Program-made: the position numbers and the translations under genes | In this document: positions 29,041 to 45,700 of the stretch, in pieces | Numbering within the stretch: the first letter of the stretch is position 1 | Layout of the letters: every line of letters begins with the position of its first letter | NCBI GenBank assembly: GCA_963921425.1 | Contig: OY992832.1 | Coordinates: 17,086,835-17,150,834 of the forward strand | DNA length: 64,000 nt | Source: Dryas octopetala | Taxonomy: Eukaryota > Streptophyta > Magnoliopsida > Rosales > Rosaceae | Direction: 5' to 3' | The notes under the pieces: generated by a model | Told to the model about the DNA's origin: nothing | The model's input: only the letters and a program-made list of their open reading frames with translations | Databases searched by the model: none

Positions 29041-29945
29041 TTTTTTTTTTTTTTTTGAAAGCCAATGGCTGAAATTTTATTAAGACAGATTATGCAATAT
29101 ACAGCATCCAAAAGCCAAATAGGCAAAATATCCTAAAAAAAACTCACTCCCGTGTGAGAAAGAGCATACTGAGCCAAAGAGTGTGCGACACCATTGCAGC
29201 GCCGCCCACTGAACTGAAAAAACTCATCAAAACCGCCGCCCATCGGCCACCCCACCGTCACCGAGATCACCGAAAACCGCCGGCCACACGGCTTTGGAAA
29301 ATTTACAACTCCACAAAGCGTGCAGCGAAGACACCGGGCATCAATCTGCAGCTCCCGTTTAAACATATTCGCATCACAAGGTATGATATGTCTGCAGCAC
29401 CGCCATAAATTTTTTTTTATCTTACTAGGCACCTGCAACTGCCAGAGTTTCCGCCAGAATTGATGTTGATTTGTATCAGTAGACGAGCCACCAGCAGCAT
29501 ATTCAGTAACCTTAAGGCTCTTAGCTAGCCAATACCCACTCTTGACCGAATAAACCCCCCCTTTTGCATAATGCCAAATTAACTTATCGCATCGCTGGCC
29601 AGAACCCAAAGGAATACTAGTGATTAAGTCAGCCTCCTCAATCTGGAAGTTATCATAAAGAAGAGCATAGAGTGAATAAGTCACACACTTTAATTCAGAT
29701 CAACGGCTAGCAAGGGAGGAGATTGAATCTGAAAAGTAGTAGGAGAAGGTGACCAAGGATCCACTGGATAGTAGCGCCCCTTCAGAACTCTAGCCATCAA
29801 AGTATCCGGGGCTGTCACCAACCTCCAGCCTGTTTTCGCAATAAGAGCTTTGTTGAATACCTGAAGATCCCTAAAACCAAGTCCACCCTTAAGTTTCTAT
29901 TCACACAAACCATCCCATGCAATCCAAGTTCCCTCTTCTTATTGT
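29041..29945 (-). mobile_element. 5'-truncated LINE (L1-type) fragment
   Basis: On the minus strand the end of a LINE ORF2 is readable: a piece with [20 protein letters not shown] (about 29800-29880), then the zf-RVT zone (KGGVYSVKSGYWLA, FWRKLWQLQVPSKIK, about 29380-29570), then the end of an RNase H domain (CNGVAHSLAQYALSH, about 29150-29200). The 3' end carries a poly-A tail, seen as the T run at 29041-29057. The RNase H part joins the zf-RVT part too soon (near 29310), so an internal deletion is likely. Endonuclease and most of the reverse transcriptase are absent, typical of 5' truncation. Inactive. Confidence 0.85.
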
Positions 29946-31322
29946 AGTTGTTTGTCGACACTTATAAGTATGAGTAGTTGTAAATGTTCTATAGTGACCA
30001 TCGTATTTTTATGTTTTAAACCTATGCGTATTAATTACTTTCTTGTAAATGTGTATTTACAAATTAATAACATGTAAAGAAATACAATGTAAATTACTAT
30101 TTTTAACATAATTTTACTCAATTACATGAGTTGTAACTGACTGACAATTAAACTACAAGCAGACCATTATTCAAAAATTTGGGTCAAACATTTGAATGCC
30201 CACATCATTCGACCAGAAAAGTTCTAAAAAGCGGGTCATGCATGGAATTGAAGAAACAATTTTGCAAAATAAGGCTATAAAATGCATCACAATGTTTGAT
30301 CATACATCTAGAACACCTAAATGGGCATAGCAAACCATACCTGAAGAAAGACGTGTGCTAAAGGCACATTGGCTATATATAATTTATTGATTGCATGTGC
30401 TAGTCTGTGAGACCCAAATTGTTAATTGGGCTGAATTGAACGAAACGCTTCGGCTATTAAAGAAAAAAAGGATTGATTTCCAAGCGGGTGGTAAGAAGCT
30501 TAATTCAAGCTAGGTAGCTAGATAGAGATGCAACAGCTGGAATATATATTAAAGCAAGAACAATGGATAAGTTCACGGAATTAATTATATATGCAACAGC
30601 AATAATAATTAGGTATTATGATCATGTAATTAGATCATCGTCCTTCCTAGTACTATTTTATTTTGTTCTATAGAATATTTTAGGCTTAGGTATTTGACTA
30701 TATACATATTCCAGAGCTTATCAATCCTTATAGTTTGGGCAGCCTAATCTAAATTTAATTCTGGGGTACATTTTATACACGTTGCATAAAAGTCAGTGTT
30801 TGACTTACTACTCCAAAAATAAACACCTCGACTATTCATCAACTATCTTATGGAAAAACAAAAAATATAAATTCTCCAAATTTAAAAAAAGAACAAATTA
30901 ACAAAATTCCTTTTCTTTTGACCCATATTACGCGTTAACATAAATAAGAATGCAAATGGATGTGTGGTCCACTGCAACCCCACTCCCGTTTCAATCAAGG
31001 CTTCCATTTATTTGAAGATATTCAGTTAGTCCTCAAAATTCATTAATTACTGATTAACTAGCAGTCCCATCTCGCTCAGTCAACATTTCTATTCAAACAT
31101 GCATGAGCTGTGTAGAAACCTCCCTGGTCAAAGAAGTAGCTACATATATATGTTTGATAAGTGAAAATATCATCTAAGGATCGAACCTACCTAGCTACAA
31201 ATTAAGATGTAAGAATATGCATCGAATTAACTAGTAATAAAATTTTGTATGTACGTAAGGTTGATTTATGATTTGGTCAAAACCGAGTACTATTGCTAGA
31301 TCATTTGATAGAAATGTAAGCC
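29946..31322. other. Intergenic; contains upstream-type DNA also present at 47 kb
   Basis: No gene. Segments at about 30480-30760 and 31090-31160 are recognisably similar to 47085-47570 (for example ATTAAAGCAAGAA, CATGTAATTAGATC, GGTCAAAGAAGTAGC). They lie upstream of locus F and may be part of its ancient 5' region, now pushed away by later insertions. Confidence 0.5.
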
Positions 31323-32564
31323 GGCCGGCCTTGAGGCTAGGCGGGCTGGGCGACCGCCTAGGGCCCAGCCTAGTTTAGGGCCTCCTATTGTAAGTTGGGC
31401 ATCTCCCTCTTACTATGTTATTCAGTATTTCAGTCCATTAAATTAAAAAATAATAATAATTAATTGTATATTAATTTTTGTCGAAGGTAGTAGAAGACAA
31501 AACGATTTAACTTTTCACTTTTTCTAATCTCTTCCTTTTCGTATGATCTATCTTCAGTTCTCCACTGTGGTCCAGTACTCTCTTGCTTTCCTTTTTTTTT
31601 TTATTCACAGTAGTCTTGCAATCTTTCTTCTCTTCTTTTTTCATAATTTCATTGATTCATTATATTTCTATTCCTCTAAACCTCTTCGTTCGTCTATGCC
31701 ACTCTCAATCACACAGTACAATTGAAGAGGAAATAAAGAAAATCTAAGAGAAAGCTAAAAAGAGGTAAAACCTTTTTTATTTTATTTTTTCAATTTGGAG
31801 TTAGATTATTAAAAAATTGTTTAAGAAATTGATCAACAAAATTAACACACTTTCTGAATCTATATATTTTTGTGGTTTGGGTTGTTTGGCTTACAAATTA
31901 CAAATTTACAATACAATTTTTAATTTTTTATGCGTATATATATAAATTCATTTGGGCTGTTTGGTTTGGGCTGTTTGGCTTGGGCTGTTTGGCTTATATA
32001 TAAATTGATTATCAATTTTTAATTTTTTATGCTTATATGCTTGTAACTTTGTAACTTGTAAGCCTTGTATACAATACAATTTGGGTATAAACAAATATCC
32101 TAATATCTTATTGTCAATGACTCAATTGTCATTTTGTGAGAACTGCATGTGCGGCTGGCTTCCCTGCCCACTGATTGTATTATATAACTTGTCAATTTGT
32201 ATATTGTGACTTTCTGTGAACTGAAAAATAATGTGAGGTGCCTTTTAGTTTATATTATTGTTGAGTGTTGACAACTAGACATATTATTTTTTAATTTTTT
32301 TATATGGACTGCAGGAGTGGTAGGGTTGGTTTTTGTTTGCTTTTGGATGGAATTGGACCTACATCAAAGTTAACAAGTGGGGGGGACTTGTCAGTCGCTT
32401 CTTTGTTTTTGTTGCAACAGATAGAACCAAGCTAACTTGTAATAAATAATTATGTTAATAAAATTTTTTTGTTATTGATTTTTTTTTTATTTAACTCAGT
32501 TTAGTTATATGAGGGCCTCAATTTTAATCTTGCCAAGGGCCTCTTAAATCCACGGACAGTCCCT
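31323..32564. mobile_element. Probable degraded hAT-like non-autonomous element
   Basis: Starts near GGCCGGCCTTGAGGCTAGGC and ends near CCACGGACAGTCCCT. Candidate 8-bp target duplications TGTAAGCC (31315-31322) and GGTAAGCC (32565-32572) differ at one base. Inner flanks repeat AGGGCCT-type words on both sides (GGGCCCAGCC at 31370, GAGGGCCTC near 32511, AGGGCCTCTTAAATCC near 32536). Terminal inverted repeats are weak, so the ends are approximate. No transposase. Confidence 0.45.
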
Positions 32565-32594
32565 GGTAAGCCCCAAACTAATATTTTAATTTTT

Positions 32595-33142
32595 GAGGAA
32601 ATTACAGATTTGGTCCACTTATTTTATACCTAGTTCAATTTTGGTCCACGATCTTTTTTAAGTTCTGTTTTGGTCCACTAATTGTTTCATTTGTTCAATA
32701 AAGGTCCAGATTTGTGACTTTAAATTTTTTGGGTTGTGTTTTCTTCAATTATAATTGAAGTATAAGTTATATTTCATCATTTCTTAGTCATAAAAACAAA
32801 TTTGGAGTATTATAATCTAAGAGAATTGAGATTTGGTGAAATTTGAAAAATTGGCAGTTTTGGGTACCCTACTTTAGGGTCAATTATCTTGAGTTTTAGA
32901 ACTCCAATTTGAATGATCTTTATATGGTTGTAAAGAAGAAATGCATAGCTTTAAAACAAGTATATATTTGCTGAATTTGGGTGAGATTTGATAGGGTAAA
33001 AAGCAGGCCAAATTTGAGAAAACAAATCTGGACCTTTATTGAACAAGTGAAACAATTAGTGGACCAAAACAGAACTTAAAAAAGATTGTGGACCAAAATT
33101 GAACTAGGTATAAAATAACTGGACTAAATCTGTAATTTCCTC
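32595..33142. mobile_element. Mutator-like MITE with about 120-bp inverted repeats
   Basis: Terminal inverted repeats of roughly 120 bp, beginning GAGGAAATTACAG at the left with the inverted copy at the right end. Both arms carry several copies of the word TTTGGTCCA or its complement. A perfect 9-bp target duplication TTAATTTTT flanks it (32586-32594 and 33143-33151). The 548-bp element has no coding capacity. It lies about 290 bp before the ATG of locus F and may form part of its promoter. Confidence 0.85.
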
Positions 33143-33431
33143 TTAATTTTTTGAATCTTGACTAGCTAGCGTGGATATAATTATTTATAACAAATAAGAA
33201 ATTAAAGATGTTATATGCCAAATTATTTGATATACAAAAGTTCAAGTAATAATTGATATCTCTAGCATTACTTTTATTTGTTACATTGTCAGCATTATTA
33301 AACCCTTAATTATATTTTCTCGATCCGCTGACTAGTTTTCTATCACATATGCCTATACATATTGATCATAATTTAGAATCCCAGCCCATTAGCCCTTACA
33401 GACCAGCAAAGGGCAACACACACTGCTGGAA
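33143..33431 (+). promoter_or_regulatory. Proximal upstream region of locus F
   Basis: The only unique sequence between the MITE and the ATG at 33432. AT-rich in the first half, then ACAGACCAGCAAAGGGCAAC just before the start. No clear TATA box; promoter function is inferred from position. Confidence 0.4.
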
Positions 33432-36606
<3,175 letters not shown>

Positions 36607-36784
36607 GTAGTGATTAAAGATGAGAACTGGGTTTATGAAATTATAATGTAATTTAGCATCCCTTTTATTCTTTTTCCATTTTAATGGTTTGGTTCATTCA
36701 TTGTTTAAGTAGGTGTTAAATAAGGTTTGTGTTTGCCTTGAAATTCACGACCTATATAGGCTGTAATCACTACAAAAAAAAAAG

Positions 36785-37320
36785 GTTTGGGCGACGAACC
36801 TAGTTCCTCTCCCAAAGTCGAATTTCGTCGCCCAAAAGATTGGGCGACGAACTGAGTTCGTCGAGAGTTTGGCCGCCTAATCTATGACGCCCAAGAGTTT
36901 GGGCGACGAGTCAGTAAATTTCGTCGCCCAAGGACACCTTGGGCAACGGAGTTTTTTCGTCTCCTAAAGCATATGATTCCTCGCCCAAAGCATGTTTGGG
37001 TAACGAAATTCTTCGTCGCCCAAAGCATGTTTTGGGCGAGGAATAAGGAGCTTCGTCGCCCAAAGCATGTTTGGGCGACAAAATTGTCCGTCGCCTAAAC
37101 ATGCTTTGGGGGAGGAATAATTAATTTCCTCGCCATAACATGCTTTGAGTGACAGATAATTTCCTCGCCTAAACATGCTTTGGGCGACGAACTTCACTAT
37201 TCCTCGCCCAAAATATGTTTAGGCGACGAAATTGTTCGTCGCTTAAACATTATTTGGGCGAGGAATAGTTAAGTTCATCGCCCAAAGAATGTTTAAGCGA
37301 CGAAATTTTTCGTCGCCTAA
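36785..37320. repeat. Left subterminal repeat array of the CACTA element
   Basis: Irregularly spaced copies of GGGCGACGAA, GGGCGAGGAA and their complements, mixed with AAAGCATGTTT words. Inverted neighbours could fold into hairpins. In En/Spm elements such subterminal motifs bind the TnpA-type protein (family knowledge). Confidence 0.85.
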
Positions 37321-37439
37321 ACATATTTAAAAAAAAAATTGTTTTTTTTATTTAGATTATATATTTGAATTTAATATTTAAAAAAATATATTTATTCAAA
37401 AACTATATAAAACAAAATTAATAAATTTATATATCAAAA

Positions 37440-38990
37440 TATCCATACAAAGTAGTAATAACCCTAATGGTCAATCTATTCTAAACCAGTAGCATCATCA
37501 TCATTCATATCTGACGGAGGTTGATGAGAAGATGGTGGCGGGACAAACCCAGGTATCGCCTTGGTCAATGCAGCATACAACGCCTCCTTCTCCGCTCTCT
37601 CAGCTCGTAAGTCCTCCTGCAACTTCTTCACTTGAGCGGACAACCCTGCGGCGACTGCAGATGGCTGAGAAGAAGATGAAGACGAAGACGAGGATCGAAC
37701 ATTACGAATCCGCCCATATCCCATGCCGCGTATTTCCTTACCGGGCCTAACACCCAATGAGTCTATCATAATACGAAGTCCGACATTGGGATCGGGTACT
37801 GGAATCGACTCCAACGGAGTACCCGGAGGGTGCTGCTAAGCCAAGCTCTCCAAATATATTCTCGAGTTGGCCACCATCTCATCCTTCAAAATGTTATATA
37901 TACAAGTAACCAATTAGAAAAATAAATATAAAAAATTGTGAAAAAAATTAAAATATAAAAAACTAACATGTTTTGCCTTGGCCGCATCACAACCGGAATG
38001 AACATAGATATCCCCGAAAGTGTCTATCTCCGGGAATTGCGACCCACGCTGAAAAAGAAAATAATTTTGTTAAAGACCCAACCAATATTAAAGAATATAT
38101 ATGTATTAAATTAAATAATGACGTACCCGACGTCGCGACTCCACTCAATATAAGATGGGCGTCATACCACTATGATGGTTAAACGGCTTCCCTTTCCAGT
38201 TTCTGGCGTTGGCGACCGACTTCTTCTGTTAAATATTAAGCAAATTATAAATGTGTTAGTGTATGTATACAATAATAGAATAACAAAACAATAATCGATT
38301 TTTTAAAGTCTTAAAATGATAAAACGTACCAAAAACGATGGACTCATGAAATGATCGCACAAAAAACGCCACTGGTCAGACCGCTCTACCAACTCCATAG
38401 GGGGGTTCGCCAATGCTTCAACTGCCGACGAAAATCCCTTGAAATGCACGTGTAGTTCGTGCTTCCACTGCCTGTAGGACTTGATGAGTAAATCTGTCAT
38501 GTACGTGACGGTGAGGGGATCATCCATCTGAATGTCAAAGTTAACCTGAAAAAAATATTAGATTGTAATGAATGATCAAATTTATCGTTTTGAATTAATT
38601 ATTGAGCTATATACTCACTGAGATGGAGCGGATCACTTTGTGTTGAATCTCTGTCGGCAATTTTTTCCAAGTGGTTGCAACCATGGCGCACTCGGCACGG
38701 ATAATAGCCCCCACATCGTGCGAGAACAAACTGTCAACGTTAGGATCTCACGGTCGTCGGCCGTTTTGCACACACATGACTGGAATCCGTACCCCAGTAC
38801 TGCGCACGATCCGAGAGGACTTCAACCCACTACATGGTCCCCTCGTCGCAGTGGATGACGTCGCAGTAGATGAAGCGGAAGCGGTGATCTGACTAGAGCG
38901 GTGAGATCGACGGGCCCTCCGTGGCATAGAAGGGCTCCCAGTACTCGAGGATGGCTGAACTACATCATTGGGAGCTTACTCCATCGCCTT
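37440..38990 (-). pseudogene. Transposase_24-type (En/Spm, Ptta) gene in the CACTA element
   Basis: Minus-strand coding pieces read from high to low coordinate: about 38990-38620 (ends KLPTEIQHKVIRSIS), 38545-38330 (NFDIQMDDPLTVTYMTDL, then NPPMELVERSDQWRFLCDHF), about 38222-38120 (SVANARNWKGKPFNHHSG), about 38053-37968 (GSQFPEIDTFGDIYVHSGC) and about 37880-37475 (DSLGVRPGKEIRGMGYGR, a Ser run, a coiled coil SAQVKKLQEDLRAERAEKEA). Intron borders fit GT-AG on the minus strand at 38546 and 38328. This is the usual accessory protein of plant CACTA elements, not the catalytic transposase. An apparent in-frame stop in the first piece suggests decay. Confidence 0.6.
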
Positions 38991-41900
38991 CCACCTTATA
39001 ACTAAATTATATTTCTCAAACTAATTAATCTACATTTTGTAATTAAACTAAATTTTATATTTAAAAACTAACAAACTCACTAATCTACATACAAACTACC
39101 TAATAAATTTTATAATTAAAAAACAAATAAAACTAACTAATTTTATATGAAAACTAATTTGTTATCTAACATAAAAAAAATATCAGCAAACTAATTTCCC
39201 TAAGAACAATGATCAGAATTAAACTAATTTATTCAACACTAATAAACAAATTTAAGAACAAAAAATTAAAAACACCAGCCAAATAACATTAAAGGAGCGA
39301 TTGAGTCTTAAGTCTGACCTGAAAAATTTCCCTGGGTATTACTATTCCCCTGGCCACCTGCACTTGATCTCTCTGAAAAAAACTAAAGCTAATGAGCAGA
39401 AAACACAAAAAACACCCAAAAAAAAACCCACAATCGTGTGGGTTTGCTGCAGCTGGGTTCGGTGGGGTTGTTGGTCGGGGTGGGGGTTGCTAGTGGGGAT
39501 AGGAATGGGAATCGAGGGAGGCGGCAGGGAGAGGGGAAGGAGAGAGAAAGAGGAAGCCGGGGAGGGTTTCGGGGAGAGAGAAAGATGAGGGGGTGGATTT
39601 CGGGGAGAAAGAAAGAAGAGGGGGTGAAAGATCGGGAGAGAGAGTTTTCTGTGGGCGATCGGCTGGGATGGGCGAAGCGGCGACGAGGGGAGGCGAAGCA
39701 ACGGCGAGGCTGGAGCTGGGCGGGGATCGGGGGGGGATGGGCGGATCGGCGGGGATGGGCGGCCTGGGGCTGGGAGAGAAAACATAGAGATGAGAGAAAA
39801 CAGAAGAAAGGAAAGAAAAGAAGAAGAAGAAGAAAATAAAGAACTTTAAAAATTTTGAGAACCTTAGGCGACGAAGCATTTTCGTCTCCCAAAACCTTCT
39901 TGGGCGACGAACTAAGAATCTCCTCGCCTAAGAACAACTTGGGCGACGAACCTAGGTTCGTCGCCCAAACATTAAAATATATGGCGGGCTTTATACCGCC
40001 CAATTTTTCAACTTTTGGGCGACGAAGAGGTAATTCCGTCGCCCTAAAGAGTCTTGGGCGAGGACTTTCCCACTTCGTCGCCTAAAAGCTGTCAGAATAA
40101 TTAATTTTAAATAACTAAATATGTTGTTAATTTTATATAATCAATTATGTTGTTAATTTTATATAATCAATTTATTAATTTTAACGATCCAAACCGTTCA
40201 TTTATTAGTCCCTCACTAAAAGATCATCCCTACAAAAAATCGGTCAAATCGAAATTCATCTAGCCGTTCGATTATCATTATTAAAATCATGATCGTTCAT
40301 AAGTTCGATCTCCGATACTTAACTTCTAAAACTTTGACTGAGATAATTTTTTGCAGAAATGATCTTTGAGTGGGAAACTATTAAATGAACGGTTCGGATC
40401 GTTGAAAACACGATCAATATATGAGATTATATATATAAATGAACGGTTTATATATTTGAAGAATAAAATTTCATTAACTTTTTCATTGAAATCTTGTCAT
40501 TTCAATAAATGTGAAGACCATAACGTGATTACAACGATCAGAGCCGTTCATCATGTATGTTCATACTCAAAGATCATTCGTGCAAAAAATCAGTCCAATT
40601 GGAGTTCATCTACCCGTTCGATTATTATTATAAGAACCACGATCGTTCATACACCCAAAACGCCAAACCTAACTTCTACATCTTCGATTGAGATAATTTT
40701 TTGCATGGATGATCTTTGAGTGGGGCACTAAGAAATGATCGGTTCGGATCGTTCAAACCACAATAGAAAAGTGAGCTTCTACATACATATACACTTGAAG
40801 AGTATAATTCTATTAGCTTTTTTGTTGAAACTTTGTCGATTCAACAATTGTGAAGACTACAATGTGATTTCAACGATCTGAGCCGTTCATTTTATTCTTT
40901 TATACTCAAAGATCATCTCTGTTAAAAATCGGTCAAATCGGAATTCATCCACTCGTTCGATTAGTATTAGAAAATTCACAATCGTTCATAAGTTCGAGCA
41001 CCGTTACCTAACTTTTACACATCTCCGATTTAGTTAATTTTTTACAGGGATGATCTTAAAGTGGGGAACTAAAAAATGAACAGTTCAGATCGTTGGAAAT
41101 ACAATTGCATCTTATACGATTACATACATAAAATTGTACACAAAAAAGGCAATGAGATTTTGGGCGACGAACTGGAAATTTCGTCGCCTAAGATCACTTT
41201 GGGCGACGCATACTAATATTCATCACCTCAAGTAACCTAGAGGGACGAACTATTTCCTCGCCCAAAGTCATTTTCGGCGAGGAATTTAAATTTCGTCGCC
41301 CATAGTTATCTTAGGCGACGAATATATTCGTCGCCCAAAACCTCTTTGAGAGACGAAATTCTACATTCCTCGCCTAAAGTAACTTTGAGCGAGGAAATAG
41401 TTCATCGCCCAAACCTTTATTAGTAGGCAATGATCGTTCATGCGTTCGAACTCCGATACTTAACTTTTACATCTCTAATTAAGCTAATTTTTTGCATAGA
41501 TGATCTTTGAGTGAGAAACTAATAAATGAACGATTAGGATCATTGAAAACACGATCGATATTTTAGATTCTATATATAAAAGAACGGTTAATACATTTGA
41601 AGAATAAAATTCTATTAACTCTTTCATTGAAACCTTGTCGTTTCAATAATTATGAAGAGCATCCCTGCAAAAAATCGGTCAAATCAGAGTTCATATACCC
41701 GTTCAATTATTATTATAAGAATCACGATCGTTTATACACCCAAAACGCCAAACCTAACTTCTACATCTCCGATTAAGATAATTTTTTGCATAGATGATCT
41801 TTGAGTGGGGCACTAAGAAATGATCGGTTCAGATCGTTAAAAACACAATAGAAAAGTGAGCTTCTACATACAAATACACTTGAAGAGTATAATTCTATTA

Positions 41901-42239
41901 GCTTTTTCGTTGAAACTTTGTCGATTCAACAATTGTGAAAACTACAATGTGATTTCAACAATCGGAGCCGTTCATTTTATTCGTTTATACTAAAAGATCA
42001 TCCCTGCAAAAAATCGACCAAATCGGAATTAATTTACTCGATCGATTAGTATTAGAAAATTCACGATCGTTCATAAATTCGAGCACCGTTACGTAACTTT
42101 TACATCTCCGATTGAGCTAATTTTTTGCAATGATGATCATTGAGTGAGGAATTAAAAATTGAACGGTTTGGATTAATGGAAACACGATCACATTATATGA
42201 ATATAACCTACATAAAAGTGTACACAAAAAAAAGGCAAT

Positions 42240-42700
42240 GAGACTTTGGGCGAGGAATATGTATGTTCCTCGTCCATAGATTGGGCGACGAATACGTAAG
42301 TTCCTCGCCCAAAGTGACTTTGGGCGACGAACAGAAACCTTCCTCGCCTAAAATCATCTTGGGCGACGAAACAGTTCGTCGCTCAAAGTCATTTTAGGCG
42401 AGGAAGGTTTCTATTCATCGCCCAAAGTCACTTTGGGCGAGGAACTTACATATTCGTCGCCCAACGTATGGATTAACTATCGTTTTTGTGCGTGTTTTAG
42501 GCAACGATATACTTTCGTCGCCCAAAGTATCTTTAAGCGAGGAAAATTATATTCGTCGCCCAAAGTTATCTTGGGCGACGAATATTTTCGTCGCCCAAAC
42601 CTAGATGGGATTAGGCGACAACTTTTCTGGTTCGTCGCCCAATGTTACTTTGGGCGACAAATTTTGGTTCGTCTCCCAAAGTTTCGTCGCCCAAATATAT
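42240..42700. repeat. Right subterminal repeat array of the CACTA element
   Basis: Same word family as the left array, spaced about 20-40 bp apart, in both orientations, ending in TTCGTCGCCC 25 bp before the terminus. Confidence 0.85.
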
Positions 42701-42716
42701 TTTTCTTGTAGTGAAT

Positions 42717-45700
42717 GGAAAGTAAGACTTCTTTTGTTGTATGGGACTGTGTCATCACTCAGCCTAGAATGTTCCAAGTTGAAAATGAATAATGGAGTTG
42801 AATGTACAAATATAATCAAACTACGGAGCGACCGAGGACTCACCATTGAAAACTATATGAGAGCAAATTTGCTCAGCATCTTGTTTTAGTTTAATATCAC
42901 CACCTATCTTAATATATGTCATATGTTCTATAAGCTAACCATAGTTAATTATAGAATAATTAAACAATAAAAAATACTTATTTGTCATCCCAAAAAGTTA
43001 ATTAGTTTAGGATTTAAAAAAAAAAAAAAAGATGCCGCTATTCAGACCCAACTTTTTTATTAGTAGCGCCTACAGCCTATTTACACCCACTTTCAAAATT
43101 AAAATTACAATAATTTATTACTACACCCAACAATTTTTCCACAAATACTCTTATAAAAATTCAACATACATACCCAACACTATACCCAACTTATTCTTAC
43201 TCTCTAAACCCAACAAATTTATCTTTATCCCCATCACATTTTTTACACTCAATTATAAAATTAAAATTATAAAAATTTATTATTATACTCAACACACTAC
43301 CTATTTCTATTCTCTATACCCAAGACCATCACCATCACCATAACCACCCACTTCAAGTCTTCAGCAGCCTTCCATGCACCTTCCTCTCTCTTTCAAAAAT
43401 GTTGTGAGTGTAAAAAACAGTATCAATTAGTGTTTGGTAAATTTTAATGTAAAACTGTTGCGGCTGTTTATAATTATTAAAATAGACATGATGCTGAAAG
43501 TGCTTTTGATTTATTTGTTTAGTAAAAAACATGCATTTTTCTTGCTTAAAATTTTTGGTCTACAAATTTATATTAGCATTAAAATTGCTAAAATCAAAAT
43601 AATTAAATAAATATGCATATTATTTTTGTAGGTATATTATAATTTTAATTGTACAAATAAAATATCATAATTAATAATCAATATAAAATTAAGGATATAT
43701 TGGGAAACTAAAATTTGTAATTAATAGGCCCAACAACATTAACTATAGTTTTGAAAAGCAGGTGGATAGCTGCTTTTCAAAATTGTAGTGAATGACCTAG
43801 AATAGTGAGACACTACAGTTTTTTGTTTTCACCAAAATTGTTGTGAGTGACCTAAAATTGTTATCCACAACAGCTTTTGGGTGTCCAACAACAATTTCAA
43901 ACTGAAAGTTTAGTTTAGGTGATTTATTCACTCAATTAACTTGATTAAATTCACTTTCAGTGATCGGACCCCAATTTTTATTTTATATGATCTTTTAGGA
44001 ACTAGTCAAACAGACACAACTCAGACGATTCAGTAATTAAAATCTGAAACTCCAGATTGACTTCTAAAACCAAAAATCACTTTTGTAAACAACACAAATC
44101 AAACACAACAAAGGATCAAGTGACATCCTATACACTCAGACGACCCATCACAGTAGGCATCCCAGTGTTATCCACAACTACAGTGGTGTGTGATTAGCTA
44201 GACAGTTCTATAAGACATATATCAATTTCAAGCATATAGCTACAGTGCAGATTTGTGTTTAAATGTTGAGTGAGTCAGTAAGCATAACAACACAAAAAGG
44301 GAAGACGAATGCACACAAGATGTTCACCCAGAAAAACCACAAAGGGTAAAAACTGGGGGTCTTTTTCAGCTGACCGGGCAATCCACTAAAGAAGAAGTTC
44401 AATACAAAGGGAGCATACAGCACACAAGCTCAATCACTAAGTCCTAGACTAAGTGGCAGCTTTCTTACCCCTTTGTGCAACTTCCATAAGCAAGGCAATC
44501 GGTCATTCATGAAGAAGGCAGCTCCAACTCCAAGCTCATCAACTCATGGCACTAATTCGCACCAAGCCCAGTAGATTCATCAATGTATGAACATGATATG
44601 CCAAAGTTGGATTCTTAAAAAGAAGATCAACCTTCTCAAGCTAGAGGCATGAAACGGTTGATACAAAATCCTTCAACTAAAATCTAGAATGAATGCGTTT
44701 GAAAAATATATGAAAGGATTTAAACACTCAAGCCCATTCAAATTTTAGATGAAACAAACAAGTTCAGAAAATCATTTTTGATTTTGAAAATAGAAACATT
44801 TTCTAACTTGATAAAAGATGAGCACTCAACCTGAAAAATACCCAGACATAAAACCATGAAAATACCCACTGAAAATGCTCATCGACACACACAAAAAAGA
44901 TCTGAACAGAGTGCTTAATATACCCGTACACACACACACAACTTTCATGTTTGCCCGAGCCACGTGGAAGCCAATCAATGGCTGTCCACAAGAGACGAAT
45001 GAGGGGCATATTCCTTTTTTCCTAGAGGGGTATCCTAGTATTGCTAAGGATAGGAATGAAGAGCTGTAAAATCAAAAACTGCTTTATTTTGAAAAAATCA
45101 GAAATGGGGAAGATGATGAATAGTGCTGATGTGTGTAGGTGTGTGGCGTGAATGGCAAATAAGCAATCAGATCTGATTGATACAGTAGGGGAACCAAGCC
45201 ATGTGCAATGAACATGCATGTTTAGTAAAGACAGAAAATGGGCTTTCAATGAAATGGGCTTTAATAAGCAAAACCCGAAATGGCCCCACTGTAGTGACTG
45301 TGACTTAAGTATCAACCACTGTACGTGAAGAACATTGTTCTTTATGTTCAGTGAATGACTAGTCAAATAGACAAAAAACTGTTATTTTCATGAAATGAAT
45401 GAAGTGCAGTATACCTTGATTCTTTGTTCATTCTTGACTTCTTCAATACAACTGATCTTGTCCTTAATCTAGCCTAGAGCTTGTGAGTGATTAAATAAAA
45501 ATAAATATAATGGTTTTGACAAGGAAAATAGTCAATATAACAAATCCTAGAAACTAACACAAACGGGCCGCGGGCCCTTAATCTTATGTGAAATTAAATA
45601 GTATAATTCATCTTACCCAATTTCTCTTTCAATTTCTTCTCCTCAACCCTCCCAATTAGACCTGACAAATGGGTCAGGTGAAGCGAGTTTGGGTCAAACC

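Larger units (their letters stand above)
36768..42713. mobile_element. CACTA (En/Spm) DNA transposon
   Basis: Ends are CACTACAA...TTGTAGTG with a 3-bp target duplication AAT (36765-36767 and 42714-42716). Length 5946 bp. Both subterminal regions (about 36785-37320 and 42240-42700) are arrays of the 10-base word GGGCGACGAA or its complement in both orientations, the expected transposase-binding repeats. Similar arrays also lie inside (about 39865-40090 and 41160-41415). A minus-strand gene of the plant En/Spm Transposase_24 type occupies 37440-38990. A GC-rich block follows at 39430-39850. About 40190-42200 holds diverged repeats built on AACGGTTCGGATCGTT. No TNP2-type (Transposase_21) catalytic gene is seen, so it is probably non-autonomous. 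Confidence 0.9.

Noticed and set aside
39342-40003. Long minus-strand Pro/Ser-rich frames
   Set aside because: Low-complexity GC-rich block inside the CACTA element, no domain recognised; probably leader or non-coding DNA.
36785-42700. CRISPR-like regular short repeats (GGGCGACGAA words)
   Set aside because: Spacing is irregular, repeats occur in both orientations, and they lie at the ends of a CACTA element in a plant genome; they are subterminal transposon motifs.
43960-45500. Possible solo LTR
   Set aside because: Sequence style is LTR-like, but paired TG/CA ends with a target duplication were not found, so it is only described as intergenic.
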